This document shows positions 16,474-25,107 of a stretch of DNA of 53,965 nucleotides, piece after piece. How positions within the stretch are numbered: position 1 is the first letter of the stretch; each line of letters starts with the position of its first letter. A model generated the notes under the pieces. It was not told the DNA's origin and did no database searches. It was given only the letters and a program-made list of their open reading frames with translations. The stretch comes from Bacteroidales bacterium (GTDB lineage: Bacteria > Bacteroidota > Bacteroidia > Bacteroidales > Prolixibacteraceae), in assembly GCA_012719495.1 (NCBI GenBank), contig JAAYAG010000133.1, forward strand, positions 1-53,965, read 5' to 3'. Position numbers and translations under genes: made by a program.

Positions 16474-17679
16474 TTAATCTATTACACTGCGCACTCCATT
16501 TTCGAAGGATACCATAAATGCCCCGTTGAACGATTTCTTTATTTCTTGATGCTGTTTTGTAGCTTCATCGATATTATTGGCCAACCCCAACACATATTTG
16601 TAGTACCCGTTTTCATTGAAATAATAGACGGGTTCAAACTTTTTAAACATAGCATCCTTGGGGTTATATTTTTTCTTTAGTGCCATAATTTGGGTTCCGT
16701 ACCATTTCCCCTGAATTTTGGATAAGTCATCACTTAGTTGAGTACTGTCTCCTTTTTGTTCTTTATTTTCAGTGGTTTGTTGTGTCTCTTTTACCTCTTT
16801 TGTGTCTTTTGTTTCAACTGGCTGAACTTTTGGCTCTTCTGTTATCTCTTTCTTTTCTTTTTCAATAGCTTGAACAACAGGAGGTTTTGGTGGTTCTTTC
16901 TGTTCGTCGAACCTGCTTTTGTATTCAGAGAAAGACTTAACAATGGCCTCGGCCAGTAGCTGCTTTCCCTGATCTTTTTCCAAAAAGGCTTTTTCATCTT
17001 TGTTGCTCATGAAGCCTAGTTCGATTAAAACACTGGGCATTGCGATTTTTCGTAGAACCAAGAAGCCAGCTTGCCTAACGCCCCTGTCTTTTCTCTTTGC
17101 ATGGCTCACGAAATGGTTTTGAACCCTGTCGGCAAAAAGGCGACTATGTTCGAGATGTTCATTCTGAAGAAGCTCAAACATGATGTATGATTCCGATGAG
17201 TTAGGGTCAAATCCTTCATAACGTGTATTGTAGTCATCTTCGCGCAAGATTACCGCATTTTCAAGTTTTGCAACTTCAAGGTTTTCCTGGCTTCGGTGTT
17301 GTCCCAAAATGTAAGTCTCGGCTCCGGTAGTGCCCGGGGTACCACATATATTCACGTGTACCGAAATAAATAAATCGGCTTTGTTTTTATTGGCAATTTC
17401 TGGACGGTCGCCCAGCGGGATGAAAATGTCTTTATCGCGGGTGTAAATTATTTCTACCTCGGGATACATTTTTTTAATCATTTTTCCGGCACGCAGCGAG
17501 ACATCGAGTGCAATGTCTTTTTCGTATGTTTTACCCACTGTTGCCCCGGGGTCTTTACCCCCGTGCCCCGGATCTATTACTATTTTTTTTATTGAGTAAT
17601 CGTTTTTCTGACCATACATGTTGGCCGATAACGAAAGTAGCAAGGCGATTACTATTGTATTTATTGTAATTCTTAACAT
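16474..17679 (-). CDS. N-acetylmuramoyl-L-alanine amidase with C-terminal SPOR-like region
   Basis: 401 residues with a signal peptide ending in ANMYGQ. The Amidase_3 catalytic domain (about 29-252) keeps the zinc ligands H39 (DPGHGG), E53 and H108 (SVHVN) and the catalytic E220 (VLIELGF). A charged Pro/Glu/Lys-rich linker (about 255-320) leads to a C-terminal region of about 75 residues that looks like a SPOR-type peptidoglycan-binding fold. It cleaves the bond between MurNAc and L-Ala during cell separation. It is transcribed divergently from lptD. Confidence 0.93.
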   Translation of the reverse strand: MLRITINTIVIALLLSLSANMYGQKNDYSIKKIVIDPGHGGKDPGATVGKTYEKDIALDVSLRAGKMIKKMYPEVEIIYTRDKDIFIPLGDRPEIANKNKADLFISVHVNICGTPGTTGAETYILGQHRSQENLEVAKLENAVILREDDYNTRYEGFDPNSSESYIMFELLQNEHLEHSRLFADRVQNHFVSHAKRKDRGVRQAGFLVLRKIAMPSVLIELGFMSNKDEKAFLEKDQGKQLLAEAIVKSFSEYKSRFDEQKEPPKPPVVQAIEKEKKEITEEPKVQPVETKDTKEVKETQQTTENKEQKGDSTQLSDDLSKIQGKWYGTQIMALKKKYNPKDAMFKKFEPVYYFNENGYYKYVLGLANNIDEATKQHQEIKKSFNGAFMVSFENGVRSVID

Positions 17680-17821
17680 TTTTTGGCTCTCTTTTAATAA
17701 TAATCTATATCAGGAAAAGTTTACCTTAGGCCACTGTAAAGTAAATTGTAAATTCTCAATGATGCAACGGCTGACCACGATAAAACCTTCTATTTGGTGT
17801 AAACGGTTTCTAATTTTAATA

Positions 17822-17829
17822 TATTTTTG
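17822..17829 (+). promoter_or_regulatory. -7 box of lptD
   Basis: TATTTTTG matches TAnnTTTG. Its position means that the in-frame TTG at 17827 cannot be the translation start, which favours the TTG at 17851. Confidence 0.45.
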
Positions 17830-17850
17830 GAACTTTTAAAAATAGTTGTA

Positions 17851-20520
17851 TTGAACAGAATTCAACACATATTCCTTGTTTTTGTTTTTATGTTATTATC
17901 TGTCAGGGTTTTAGCCTTTAGTTGGGCCGATTCTGTGGGTAATGAACCTTTTGTACCTCAAAATGCAGAAAAACTTCTGGTAAATGATTCACTCTCTTTT
18001 GCTGCCGATTCCAGTTCACAACTTGCTAAAACCGACACTACTGAAACAGTTGCCCCTATTTTTGAATCGCCAATAAGTTATAATGCTGTTGATTCCATGG
18101 TGGTTTCTCTCGAAGATAGCAATCAAGTTGTTTATCTGTATGGTAAGGCCAATCTTAAATATCAAGAGATTGATTTAGTGGCAGATATTGTCGAAGTAAA
18201 TCTTGGAACGAAAGAAATTTTCGCCAAAGGCCTGGTCGATTCTCTGGGAAATCAACTCTCGAAACCCCATTTCAAGCAAGGAACTGATGAGTTCGATTGC
18301 ACTTCGTTGCGGTATAATTTCGAGACTCAAAAAGGTTTTGTTGAAAATGTTATTACCAATAGGGAAGATGGAAAAGTTCATGGAGCTAAAGCAAAAATGG
18401 TTAGCAAAGACATTTTTTGTATGGTCGACGGTAAATATTCAACATGCGATGCCGATCATCCGCATTTCTATCTGCATATTTCGAAGGGTAAACTAATTGG
18501 TGATAAGGCAATTATAGCTGGTAGATCGTACATAGTCATAGAAGATTTCCCCCTTTACTTCCCGTTTTTGCCATACGGGTATATTCCGACCAACAAAAAA
18601 ACATATAGTTCGGGAATTATACTCCCTTCATACGGGTATCTTCAGGATTCGCGGGGTTCTGTGCTTCGCGATGGCGGATTTTATTGGGCTGCCTCCGATT
18701 ATTTCGATGTAAAGCTTACGGGTGAAATTTATTCCAAAGGTTCATGGGGTGTTGGGTTCGAGAGCCGCTACAAGCTTCGCTACAAGTTCTCGGGCAGTTT
18801 TTCGTTTAATTACAAAATGACCATCATGGGTGAAAAGGGGATAGACCAGCAAAGAAAACCGAACCTCTCACTAAAGTGGAGCCATTCACAAGACTCAAAA
18901 TCGAACCCAACTCTGAGCTTCTCAGGGGATGTTAGCTTTTCAACATCGGGATACAACAAAATGCATGAATATAACAACACCGAGCAATATCTTCAAAACC
19001 AAACAAACTCAAGGGTTAGCTTAACGAAGAAATTTCCAAATTCCCCGTTTACCTTATCGTTAAGTATGAGTGCCTCTCAGAGTTCTTCCAACAAAACGCT
19101 CGATTTGTCGTTGCCCAATATTAGCTTTGACATGCGTACCATTCAGCCATTTAAACGGAAAAAGCCAGTTGGGTCCAAACGTTTCTACGAAGATTTTAAG
19201 TTATCCTATTCTACCAAGATCCAAAATTCGGTAAAAGTCAAAGAAGGTGAATTGTTTTCAACTCCGCTTTCTAAATGGAAAAAAAGTGTAACGCATTCTA
19301 TTCCAATTACATTGCCTTCGTTTAGGGTGTTGAATTATATCAACGTTACCCCCAGTGTGAATTATTCTGAACAATGGTATTTCGACTATGTAGAGAAATA
19401 TTGGGTCGACGGATATATGGATCGTGACCCTGAAACAGGTATCGAACGCTGGCAAAAAGGCTATGTTGCCCAGGAAACAAAGTATGGCTTTAAACGGAAT
19501 TATAATTATAACTTTGGAATTAGCGGAACGACAACGCTTTACGGGATGTACCAAATGCGAAACCCAAGTTCAAAACTTACTGCGGTTAGGCATAAACTCG
19601 ACCTAACGTTGGGTCTGAACTATCAGCCCGATTTAACTGATCCGCGTCATGGCTTCAATAAGATGGTACAAGTAGATTCGCTGGGGCGTATGCAATTATA
19701 TAACATCTTTTCTTCTTCGAGTCCAACAATGAATGGAGGCATCAGTTTTAGGGTTGCCAATAATATTGAAATGAAATTGCGCAACCTAAGCGACTCCACA
19801 GGCAAAGAAGCCTTTAAAAAAGTTCCCATTTTCGACGATCTTTCGTTTGGTGGAAATTATAACCTGGCAGCCGATACGAACCGTTTGTCTAACATTAGTT
19901 TAAATTTAAGGACAAAAATCGCCGGGACAGTATTAAACATTTCAGGAAATTTAAATCCTTACGCCCTTGACAGCTTGGGGAGGGTTACCCGTTTTTATAT
20001 GTGGGAAAAAGCATCGGGCATAGCAAAGTTGGGGCGTATTACCGATTTGGGAACTGGTTTTAGCTATAACTTTGGCTCGAGTCAAATTGAAAAGTGGCGT
20101 AAAGAACGTGAAGCAAAGAAGGGGGGAAGTGAAGCAAAAAAATCTGAGACAGAAACTGTAAGTTCTAATTATCAGTCTTTTAAAAATTCGTGGAGTATTG
20201 TTTATAATTTTAATATTCGTTATTCTAACCCAGCAAAAAATCCAAAAATCAAAATCACCCAAACACTTACCTTTGACGGGAGTATTGATATAACCAATAA
20301 GTGGAAAGCTAACGTCACTTCGGGATTCGACTTTAATGCGATGAAATTATCGCACACGAATTTTTCTGTTACCCGGGACCTTCACTGTTGGTTAATGACT
20401 TTCAGCTTTTCACCTATTTCACAAAACCAGTATTATATGTTCACGCTCTCAGCAAATTCAGCAATGCTGAAAGACCTGAAAATTGACAAACGGAGCACTT
20501 CTATGTATGCAAATTATTAA
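17851..20520 (+). CDS. lptD: Putative LPS-assembly outer-membrane protein LptD
   Basis: About 889 residues. I choose the TTG at 17851 because it gives a full signal peptide (MNRIQHIFLVFVFMLLSVRVLA), while the first ATG (17890) would leave only a stub. An OstA-like periplasmic domain spans about residues 70-220 (the VYLYGKANLKYQEIDLVAD pattern). The rest is a long beta-barrel of alternating aromatic strands. The protein would insert LPS into the outer leaflet with LptE. Length and divergence fit the Bacteroidota LptD branch. It is monocistronic and divergent from the amidase gene. Confidence 0.88.
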   Translation: MNRIQHIFLVFVFMLLSVRVLAFSWADSVGNEPFVPQNAEKLLVNDSLSFAADSSSQLAKTDTTETVAPIFESPISYNAVDSMVVSLEDSNQVVYLYGKANLKYQEIDLVADIVEVNLGTKEIFAKGLVDSLGNQLSKPHFKQGTDEFDCTSLRYNFETQKGFVENVITNREDGKVHGAKAKMVSKDIFCMVDGKYSTCDADHPHFYLHISKGKLIGDKAIIAGRSYIVIEDFPLYFPFLPYGYIPTNKKTYSSGIILPSYGYLQDSRGSVLRDGGFYWAASDYFDVKLTGEIYSKGSWGVGFESRYKLRYKFSGSFSFNYKMTIMGEKGIDQQRKPNLSLKWSHSQDSKSNPTLSFSGDVSFSTSGYNKMHEYNNTEQYLQNQTNSRVSLTKKFPNSPFTLSLSMSASQSSSNKTLDLSLPNISFDMRTIQPFKRKKPVGSKRFYEDFKLSYSTKIQNSVKVKEGELFSTPLSKWKKSVTHSIPITLPSFRVLNYINVTPSVNYSEQWYFDYVEKYWVDGYMDRDPETGIERWQKGYVAQETKYGFKRNYNYNFGISGTTTLYGMYQMRNPSSKLTAVRHKLDLTLGLNYQPDLTDPRHGFNKMVQVDSLGRMQLYNIFSSSSPTMNGGISFRVANNIEMKLRNLSDSTGKEAFKKVPIFDDLSFGGNYNLAADTNRLSNISLNLRTKIAGTVLNISGNLNPYALDSLGRVTRFYMWEKASGIAKLGRITDLGTGFSYNFGSSQIEKWRKEREAKKGGSEAKKSETETVSSNYQSFKNSWSIVYNFNIRYSNPAKNPKIKITQTLTFDGSIDITNKWKANVTSGFDFNAMKLSHTNFSVTRDLHCWLMTFSFSPISQNQYYMFTLSANSAMLKDLKIDKRSTSMYANY

Positions 20521-20651
20521 TAATTTGTTGCATATTTGGTTCTTGCCACAACTGGTCATGTTAAGGTTTACAATATGGCAAAATATAGGATAAATGGAAA
20601 GTGTTGTTATTTGTTACTTAATCAAAATATTAACTCAGAAGATATAGCAAA

Positions 20652-21029
20652 ATGAAAAGAATTATTAGTACAGAGAAAGCTCCGGCTGCCATTGGCCCTT
20701 ATAGCCAAGGCGTTGAAGTTAACGGAACTCTGTATATTTCGGGGCAGGTTCCTATCGACCCGGAGACTGGAAGTTTGGTCGAAGGAGATATTACCGTTCA
20801 AACAGAACGGGTAATGAAGAACATTGGTGCCATTCTTGATGCGGCAGGATATAGTTTTGCCGATGTGGTAAAATCGACATGTTTATTGAGCGATATGGAT
20901 AATTTCAAAGCGATGAACAGTGTATATGCAACTTTTTATCCTCAGAACCCTCCGGCAAGAGCTGCTTTTGCCGTGAAAGGATTGCCGTTAGGTGCTTTAA
21001 TCGAAATTGAAACTATCGCTGCAAAATAA
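20652..21029 (+). CDS. ridA: RidA family enamine/imine deaminase
   Basis: 125 residues, typical length. The PYSQG segment, the GQVPIDPETG loop, the PPARAAF motif with R103 and the ALIEIE end with E120 are the substrate-carboxylate and water-activating residues of active RidA trimers. It hydrolyses reactive enamines/imines released by PLP enzymes in the cytoplasm. It ends at a bidirectional terminator shared with the convergent rplI operon. Confidence 0.95.
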   Translation: MKRIISTEKAPAAIGPYSQGVEVNGTLYISGQVPIDPETGSLVEGDITVQTERVMKNIGAILDAAGYSFADVVKSTCLLSDMDNFKAMNSVYATFYPQNPPARAAFAVKGLPLGALIEIETIAAK

Positions 21030-21048
21030 TTTGAAAATTATGCGAAAA

Positions 21049-21075
21049 AAAAGGCTACCCAAAAGGTAGCCTTTT
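21049..21075. terminator. Bidirectional terminator between ridA and rplI
   Basis: AAAAGGCTACC and GGTAGCCTTTT form an 11-bp perfect stem around CAAAA, with A and T runs on both sides. Confidence 0.9.
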
Positions 21076-21093
21076 CATTTATAAGGTGTTGTG

Positions 21094-21540
21094 TTATTCT
21101 GATACAACTTCGAATTCGAAATCAACAGTTACTTCACGATGGAGTTTGATCTTAGCAATGTGTTTGCCAATTTCTTTTACACCTTCTTTAGCAATGTAGA
21201 TTTGTTTGCGGTCAATTTCAATTCCTTGTGCTGCAATAGCTTCGGCAAGTTGAATGTTGTTAACCGATCCGAAGATTTTACCTGTTGAACTGGTTTTTGC
21301 ACCAATAGTAACAGTAAGTGCTTTGATTCTTTCAGCAAGAACAGAAGCTTCTTCTTTCAGTTTTGCTTCTTTGTGGGCACGCTGGCGAATGTTTTCAGCG
21401 AGCACTTTCTTTGCCGATTCGGTAGCAACAATGGCCATTCCCTGAGGAATGAGGTAGTTGCGGCCATAACCATCCTTAACTTTGAGGATATCGTCTTTAG
21501 AGCCTAGCCCTTGAACGTCTTGTTTTAATATGATTTCCAT
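21094..21540 (-). CDS. rplI: 50S ribosomal protein L9
   Basis: 148 residues. The N-terminal domain (MEIILKQDVQGLGSKDDIL, GYGRNYLIP) is the 23S rRNA-binding motif of L9, followed by the long central helix and the C-terminal domain. It is the last gene of rpsF-rpsR-rplI, starting 15 bases after rpsR. Confidence 0.98.
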   Translation of the reverse strand: MEIILKQDVQGLGSKDDILKVKDGYGRNYLIPQGMAIVATESAKKVLAENIRQRAHKEAKLKEEASVLAERIKALTVTIGAKTSSTGKIFGSVNNIQLAEAIAAQGIEIDRKQIYIAKEGVKEIGKHIAKIKLHREVTVDFEFEVVSE

Positions 21541-21555
21541 TAAGAATCCTCCAGA

Positions 21556-21825
21556 TTATTTCATTAAGTCGGTTACGTATGGCAATAAAGCAATATGACG
21601 GGCACGTTTAACTGCCTGAGATACTTTACGCTGGAATTTTAGTGAAGTACCAGTGATACGACGGGGTAAAATTTTACCTTGTTCGTTCAGGAATTTCTTC
21701 AAGAATTCAGGGTCTTTGTAATCGACATACTTGATTCCGTTCTTTTTAAAACGGCAATACTTTTTCTTTTTAACCTCTACCGACGGTGGGGTCAAGTATC
21801 TGATTTCTGATTGATTTGATGCCAT
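21556..21825 (-). CDS. rpsR: 30S ribosomal protein S18
   Basis: 89 residues. The basic C-terminal two-thirds ([29 protein letters not shown]) is the S18 16S rRNA-binding signature, and S18 acts as a heterodimer with S6. It begins 3 bases after rpsF. The N-terminal segment contains one Cys only, so it is a zinc-independent form. Confidence 0.98.
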   Translation of the reverse strand: MASNQSEIRYLTPPSVEVKKKKYCRFKKNGIKYVDYKDPEFLKKFLNEQGKILPRRITGTSLKFQRKVSQAVKRARHIALLPYVTDLMK

Positions 21826-21828
21826 GGC

Positions 21829-22179
21829 TTATTTCTCCTCTGCTTTAGCTTTAACTTTACTTTTGCGTTTTTCGCTGTATTCAACAGCGTGCTTGTCCAA
21901 TTTGAAAGTCAGAAAACGAATAATGCGCTCGTCACGACGGTATTCGGTTTCAAGCTTTTCAATGAACGTAGGCTCAGCTTTAAACTCGATAAGGTGATAA
22001 AAACCTGTTGATTTTTTCTGGATTGGGTAAGCCAATTTTTTTAGCCCCCAGTCCTCCTGGTGGATTACCTCGCCATTATTCGACGAAATAATTCCGCTGA
22101 ATTTTGCTACTACTTCACTGAATTGTGCATCAGACAATACAGGCGTAGCAATAAATACAGTCTCGTACTGGTTTAACAT
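21829..22179 (-). CDS. rpsF: 30S ribosomal protein S6
   Basis: 116 residues with the S6 ferredoxin-like fold: [11 protein letters not shown] at the N-terminus, [22 protein letters not shown] in the middle and [15 protein letters not shown] near the end, then a charged tail. It heads the operon and is preceded by a textbook promoter and a stable leader hairpin. Confidence 0.98.
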   Translation of the reverse strand: MLNQYETVFIATPVLSDAQFSEVVAKFSGIISSNNGEVIHQEDWGLKKLAYPIQKKSTGFYHLIEFKAEPTFIEKLETEYRRDERIIRFLTFKLDKHAVEYSEKRKSKVKAKAEEK

Positions 22180-22222
22180 AGAACGTTTACCTTTTAATTG
22201 TTTATTAATTGTTTATTTATTT

Positions 22223-22280
22223 GCTCAATTCGCGTAATCGACCGGTAAATAATCGGTTACATGGATTCAGCGAATTGAGC
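22223..22280 (-). promoter_or_regulatory. Structured rpsF leader, candidate S6:S18 autoregulatory site
   Basis: Perfect 11-bp arms GCTCAATTCGC (22280-22270 and 22233-22223 on opposite arms) close an inner hairpin with GTAA/TTAC pairing and two CCG trinucleotides. In many phyla S6:S18 binds a CCG presented in a bulge between a stem and a hairpin in this leader. The match here is by inspection only. Confidence 0.55.
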
Positions 22281-22284
22281 GGCG

Positions 22285-22315
22285 CAAAAGTAGGAATTAT
22301 TTGCGTCGCAGCAAA
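22285..22315 (-). promoter_or_regulatory. Promoter of rpsF-rpsR-rplI
   Basis: Minus strand TTTG (22315-22312), exactly 19 bases, TACTTTTG (22292-22285): a full match to the Bacteroidota consensus. The transcript would begin at or just before the leader hairpin. Confidence 0.8.
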
Positions 22316-22523
22316 TTAATCGGTGAAAAAACTAAACCTTGCCTCCAAATTTTCATTTTTTCGTTGTTCTTTAATCTTTTGGGTTTTAAAACCTTTTCTT
22401 TTTATAGTCATTTTGTGGCATAAACTCGTTATCAAATTTCAAATGTTTTATTTTTGCCCGCAATTGATAATTTTCAATTTAATATGCTGCGATTCAATAA
22501 CCCGTTAATTATATAATATCTAC

Positions 22524-23420
22524 ATGAAACCTACATTAGTAATTTTGGCTGCCGGAATGGGTAGCCGCTACGGTGGCTTAAAACAACTTGATGAAGTTGG
22601 CCCCAACGGTGAAGCAATTATCGATTATTCATTATTTGATGCCATTAGAGCAGGCTTCGGCAAGGTTGTTTTCATTATTCGCCGCGATTTTGAGGACGCT
22701 TTTAAAGAGCGTTTTGATAAAAAATTGAAAGGTAAAATCAATGTTGAATATGTTTTTCAGGAACTTACCGATTTGCCAGCAGGTTTTTCAGTCCCTGAAG
22801 GCCGTGAAAAACCTTGGGGAACCGGTCATGCAATACGTGCCGCACGAAATGTGGTGAAAGAACCTTTCTCCGCAATTAATGCCGACGATTTTTATGGCTT
22901 CGAGGCTTATGAAACAGTTGCCCGCTTCCTTACTGGCGATGTGGATGATAACCAATATGCGATGGTTGGGTACAGGCTCGATAAAACCCTATCAGAGAAT
23001 GGTTCGGTTTCGCGCGGACTTTGTGTTACCAATGCACAGCAAAACCTTGTCGACATTGAAGAGCTGACTCAAATCACAAATGAAACAGAAGGGATTTTCT
23101 ATTATAAAGACAATGAAAAAGTTGGGTTAAAAGGCTACGAAACAGTTTCAATGAATTTTTGGGGATTTCATCCATCGCTTTTCACGCATTTGGAAGAAGG
23201 ATTTGTTTCTTTTCTGAAAGAAAAAGGCAACGAAATGAAATCTGAATTCTTTATTCCTATGTATGTTGACGAGTTGATCAAAGCAGAAAAAACAGAAGTT
23301 AAAGTACTTACAAGCAATGCTTCATGGTTCGGGGTCACCTATCAGGAAGATAAACCAGTTGTGAAGGATCGTATTAACCAGTTGATTGCTGAAGGAAAAT
23401 ATCCATCAAAACTTTGGTGA
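22524..23420 (+). CDS. Sugar-phosphate nucleotidyltransferase-like protein
   Basis: 298 residues. The N-terminal LAAGMGSRYGGLKQLDEVGPNGEAI matches the nucleotide-binding signature of NTP_transferase (GxGxR...K), and INADDFYG holds the metal-binding Asp residues. The C-terminal half is less conserved. Family members join an NTP and a sugar-1-phosphate to make nucleotide sugars; the sugar is not determinable. TATTTTTG at 22449-22456 is a probable -7 box. The gene stands alone. Confidence 0.82.
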   Translation: MKPTLVILAAGMGSRYGGLKQLDEVGPNGEAIIDYSLFDAIRAGFGKVVFIIRRDFEDAFKERFDKKLKGKINVEYVFQELTDLPAGFSVPEGREKPWGTGHAIRAARNVVKEPFSAINADDFYGFEAYETVARFLTGDVDDNQYAMVGYRLDKTLSENGSVSRGLCVTNAQQNLVDIEELTQITNETEGIFYYKDNEKVGLKGYETVSMNFWGFHPSLFTHLEEGFVSFLKEKGNEMKSEFFIPMYVDELIKAEKTEVKVLTSNASWFGVTYQEDKPVVKDRINQLIAEGKYPSKLW

Positions 23421-23585
23421 TGAATGTTTTCAGAAAGAAAGCTTTAGAAATAAATATAGTACAAAAGCTTTTTAACTCTGTATGAAATGAAGGCTAACAA
23501 TTGTTGATTCAGGGTTTCACGTATATACTGGAAAACTAATTTTTCACATATTTGCGCAATCTTACAATAATTAAATTGAATATAC

Positions 23586-24902
23586 ATGAAAGTTTACAAG
23601 TTTGGCGGAACCTCGGTGGGGTCTCCTGAGAATATGCGGTCGGTAATGGAAATTATTACCGCCGATGGCGAACCGAAGATTGTTGTCCTTTCAGCGATGT
23701 CGGGAACAACAAACTCGCTTGTCGAAATCAGTAATAAACTTTATGCCGGCGATAAACAAGCTGCCAAGGCTCTTATCGATACATTGAAACAGAAATACGA
23801 TAAAGTTGTTGATGAATTATATACTACTTTAGAATTCAAAAGCAAAGGCCAAGAAGTTATCAGTGAGCATTTTTCAACTTTGTATGATCAGGTTGAGGGA
23901 ACATTTACCGAGGTTAAGGAACAAATTATCCTTGCTCAGGGTGAACTAATTTCTACCGCTTTGGTGACTTATCTTTTGCAGGAGAACGGTATAAAAACAG
24001 CGTTGCTTCCTTCACTCGATTTTATGCGAATCGATGAAGATAAACAGGCCGATCTGCCTAAAATTAAAGAACTTATCAAACCTGTACTTGACAAAGCTGG
24101 GCCTCAGCAAATATATATTGCTCAAGGGTTTATTTGCAGGAATGCCTATGGCGACATCGACAACCTGCAACGGGGTGGCAGCGATTATACCGCCTCACTT
24201 CTTGGTGCAGCAATCGACTCAGAAGAGGTGCAGATTTGGACCGATATTGACGGAATGCACAACAACGATCCACGCATCGTTGATAAAACTACCCGTGTAG
24301 ATAACCTTCTTTTTGTTGAAGCTGCAGAGTTGGCTTATTTTGGTGCCAAAATCCTTCACCCGCTTACTGTTTTGCCAGCCAAGGATGCCAATATTCCTGT
24401 GCGCCTTAAAAACACGATGAGCCCTTCAGACCCGGGAACACTTATTTCGAACGAAAAAATTGACTCGGGATTGAAAGCCGTGGCCGCCAAAGATGGGATC
24501 ACAGCCATAAAAATTCGCTCGTACCGAATGCTAATGGCTTATGGTTTTCTTCGGAAGGTATTCGAAATTTTCGAGCGTTACAAAACTTCTATCGATATGA
24601 TTACCACATCTGAAGTCTCAATTTCGTTAACTATCGATAATGTTAAAAATCTCGATCATATTGTAGACGAATTGAATACATTCAGCGAAGTAGAAATAGA
24701 TAACAACATGACCATTGTTTGTGTTGTGGGCGATATGAAGTCGGAAACCAATTTCTCAAAACAAATTTTCGATGCACTTGAAGGAATTCCTGTTCGAATG
24801 ATTTCTTATGGCGGAAGTCTGCACAACGTTTCAATCCTTATTAATACCGACAATAAGAAGCAAACCTTGCAGAAGCTTAGTGATCATTTGTTTTATAATT
24901 AG
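23586..24902 (+). CDS. lysC: Aspartate kinase
   Basis: 438 residues, monofunctional. KFGGTSVG at residues 5-12 is the catalytic signature of the amino-acid kinase fold, and the GRGGSDYTA-equivalent QRGGSDYTASLLGA motif follows near residue 200. Two ACT domains occupy about 310-438. It phosphorylates aspartate at the entry to lysine, threonine and methionine synthesis and is probably inhibited by an end product through the ACT domains. It is followed by a strong terminator and not fused to homoserine dehydrogenase. Confidence 0.95.
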   Translation: MKVYKFGGTSVGSPENMRSVMEIITADGEPKIVVLSAMSGTTNSLVEISNKLYAGDKQAAKALIDTLKQKYDKVVDELYTTLEFKSKGQEVISEHFSTLYDQVEGTFTEVKEQIILAQGELISTALVTYLLQENGIKTALLPSLDFMRIDEDKQADLPKIKELIKPVLDKAGPQQIYIAQGFICRNAYGDIDNLQRGGSDYTASLLGAAIDSEEVQIWTDIDGMHNNDPRIVDKTTRVDNLLFVEAAELAYFGAKILHPLTVLPAKDANIPVRLKNTMSPSDPGTLISNEKIDSGLKAVAAKDGITAIKIRSYRMLMAYGFLRKVFEIFERYKTSIDMITTSEVSISLTIDNVKNLDHIVDELNTFSEVEIDNNMTIVCVVGDMKSETNFSKQIFDALEGIPVRMISYGGSLHNVSILINTDNKKQTLQKLSDHLFYN

Positions 24903-24929
24903 TCGATTCGGTTCATATAGAATACTTGG

Positions 24930-24968
24930 CAGGGCAATCGTGTACTATCATGGTTGCCCTGTTTTTTA
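24930..24968 (+). terminator. Terminator after lysC
   Basis: CAGGGCAA and TTGCCCTG form an 8-bp stem around a 16-base loop, followed by six T. Confidence 0.85.
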
Positions 24969-25052
24969 TTGAAAAATTTTAAAAATGACTGGCAGAATAA
25001 AGTTTACATCAAGCTTTTTTGCATGAGGGCAAGCGAAAAAAGATTTTCCGAC

Positions 25053-25081
25053 TTGGTTTTTCCTATTTGCTTTTATCTTTG
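25053..25081 (+). promoter_or_regulatory. Promoter of lysS
   Basis: TTGG (25053-25056), 17 bases, TATCTTTG (25074-25081), with the ATG 26 bases downstream. Confidence 0.6.
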
Positions 25082-25107
25082 CAAAAAATTTATAAAAGGG
25101 GCTAAGT

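Noticed and set aside
16345-16680. Plus-strand frame of 111 codons with hydrophobic, Cys-rich product
   Set aside because: It overlaps the 3' end of the amidase gene antisense and its upstream part lies in AT-rich spacer; composition is not protein-like.
23421-23585. Lysine riboswitch upstream of the aspartate kinase gene
   Set aside because: The gap is only about 165 bases, AT-rich, with only a self-complementary AAAGCTTT repeat; no lysine-aptamer features are visible.
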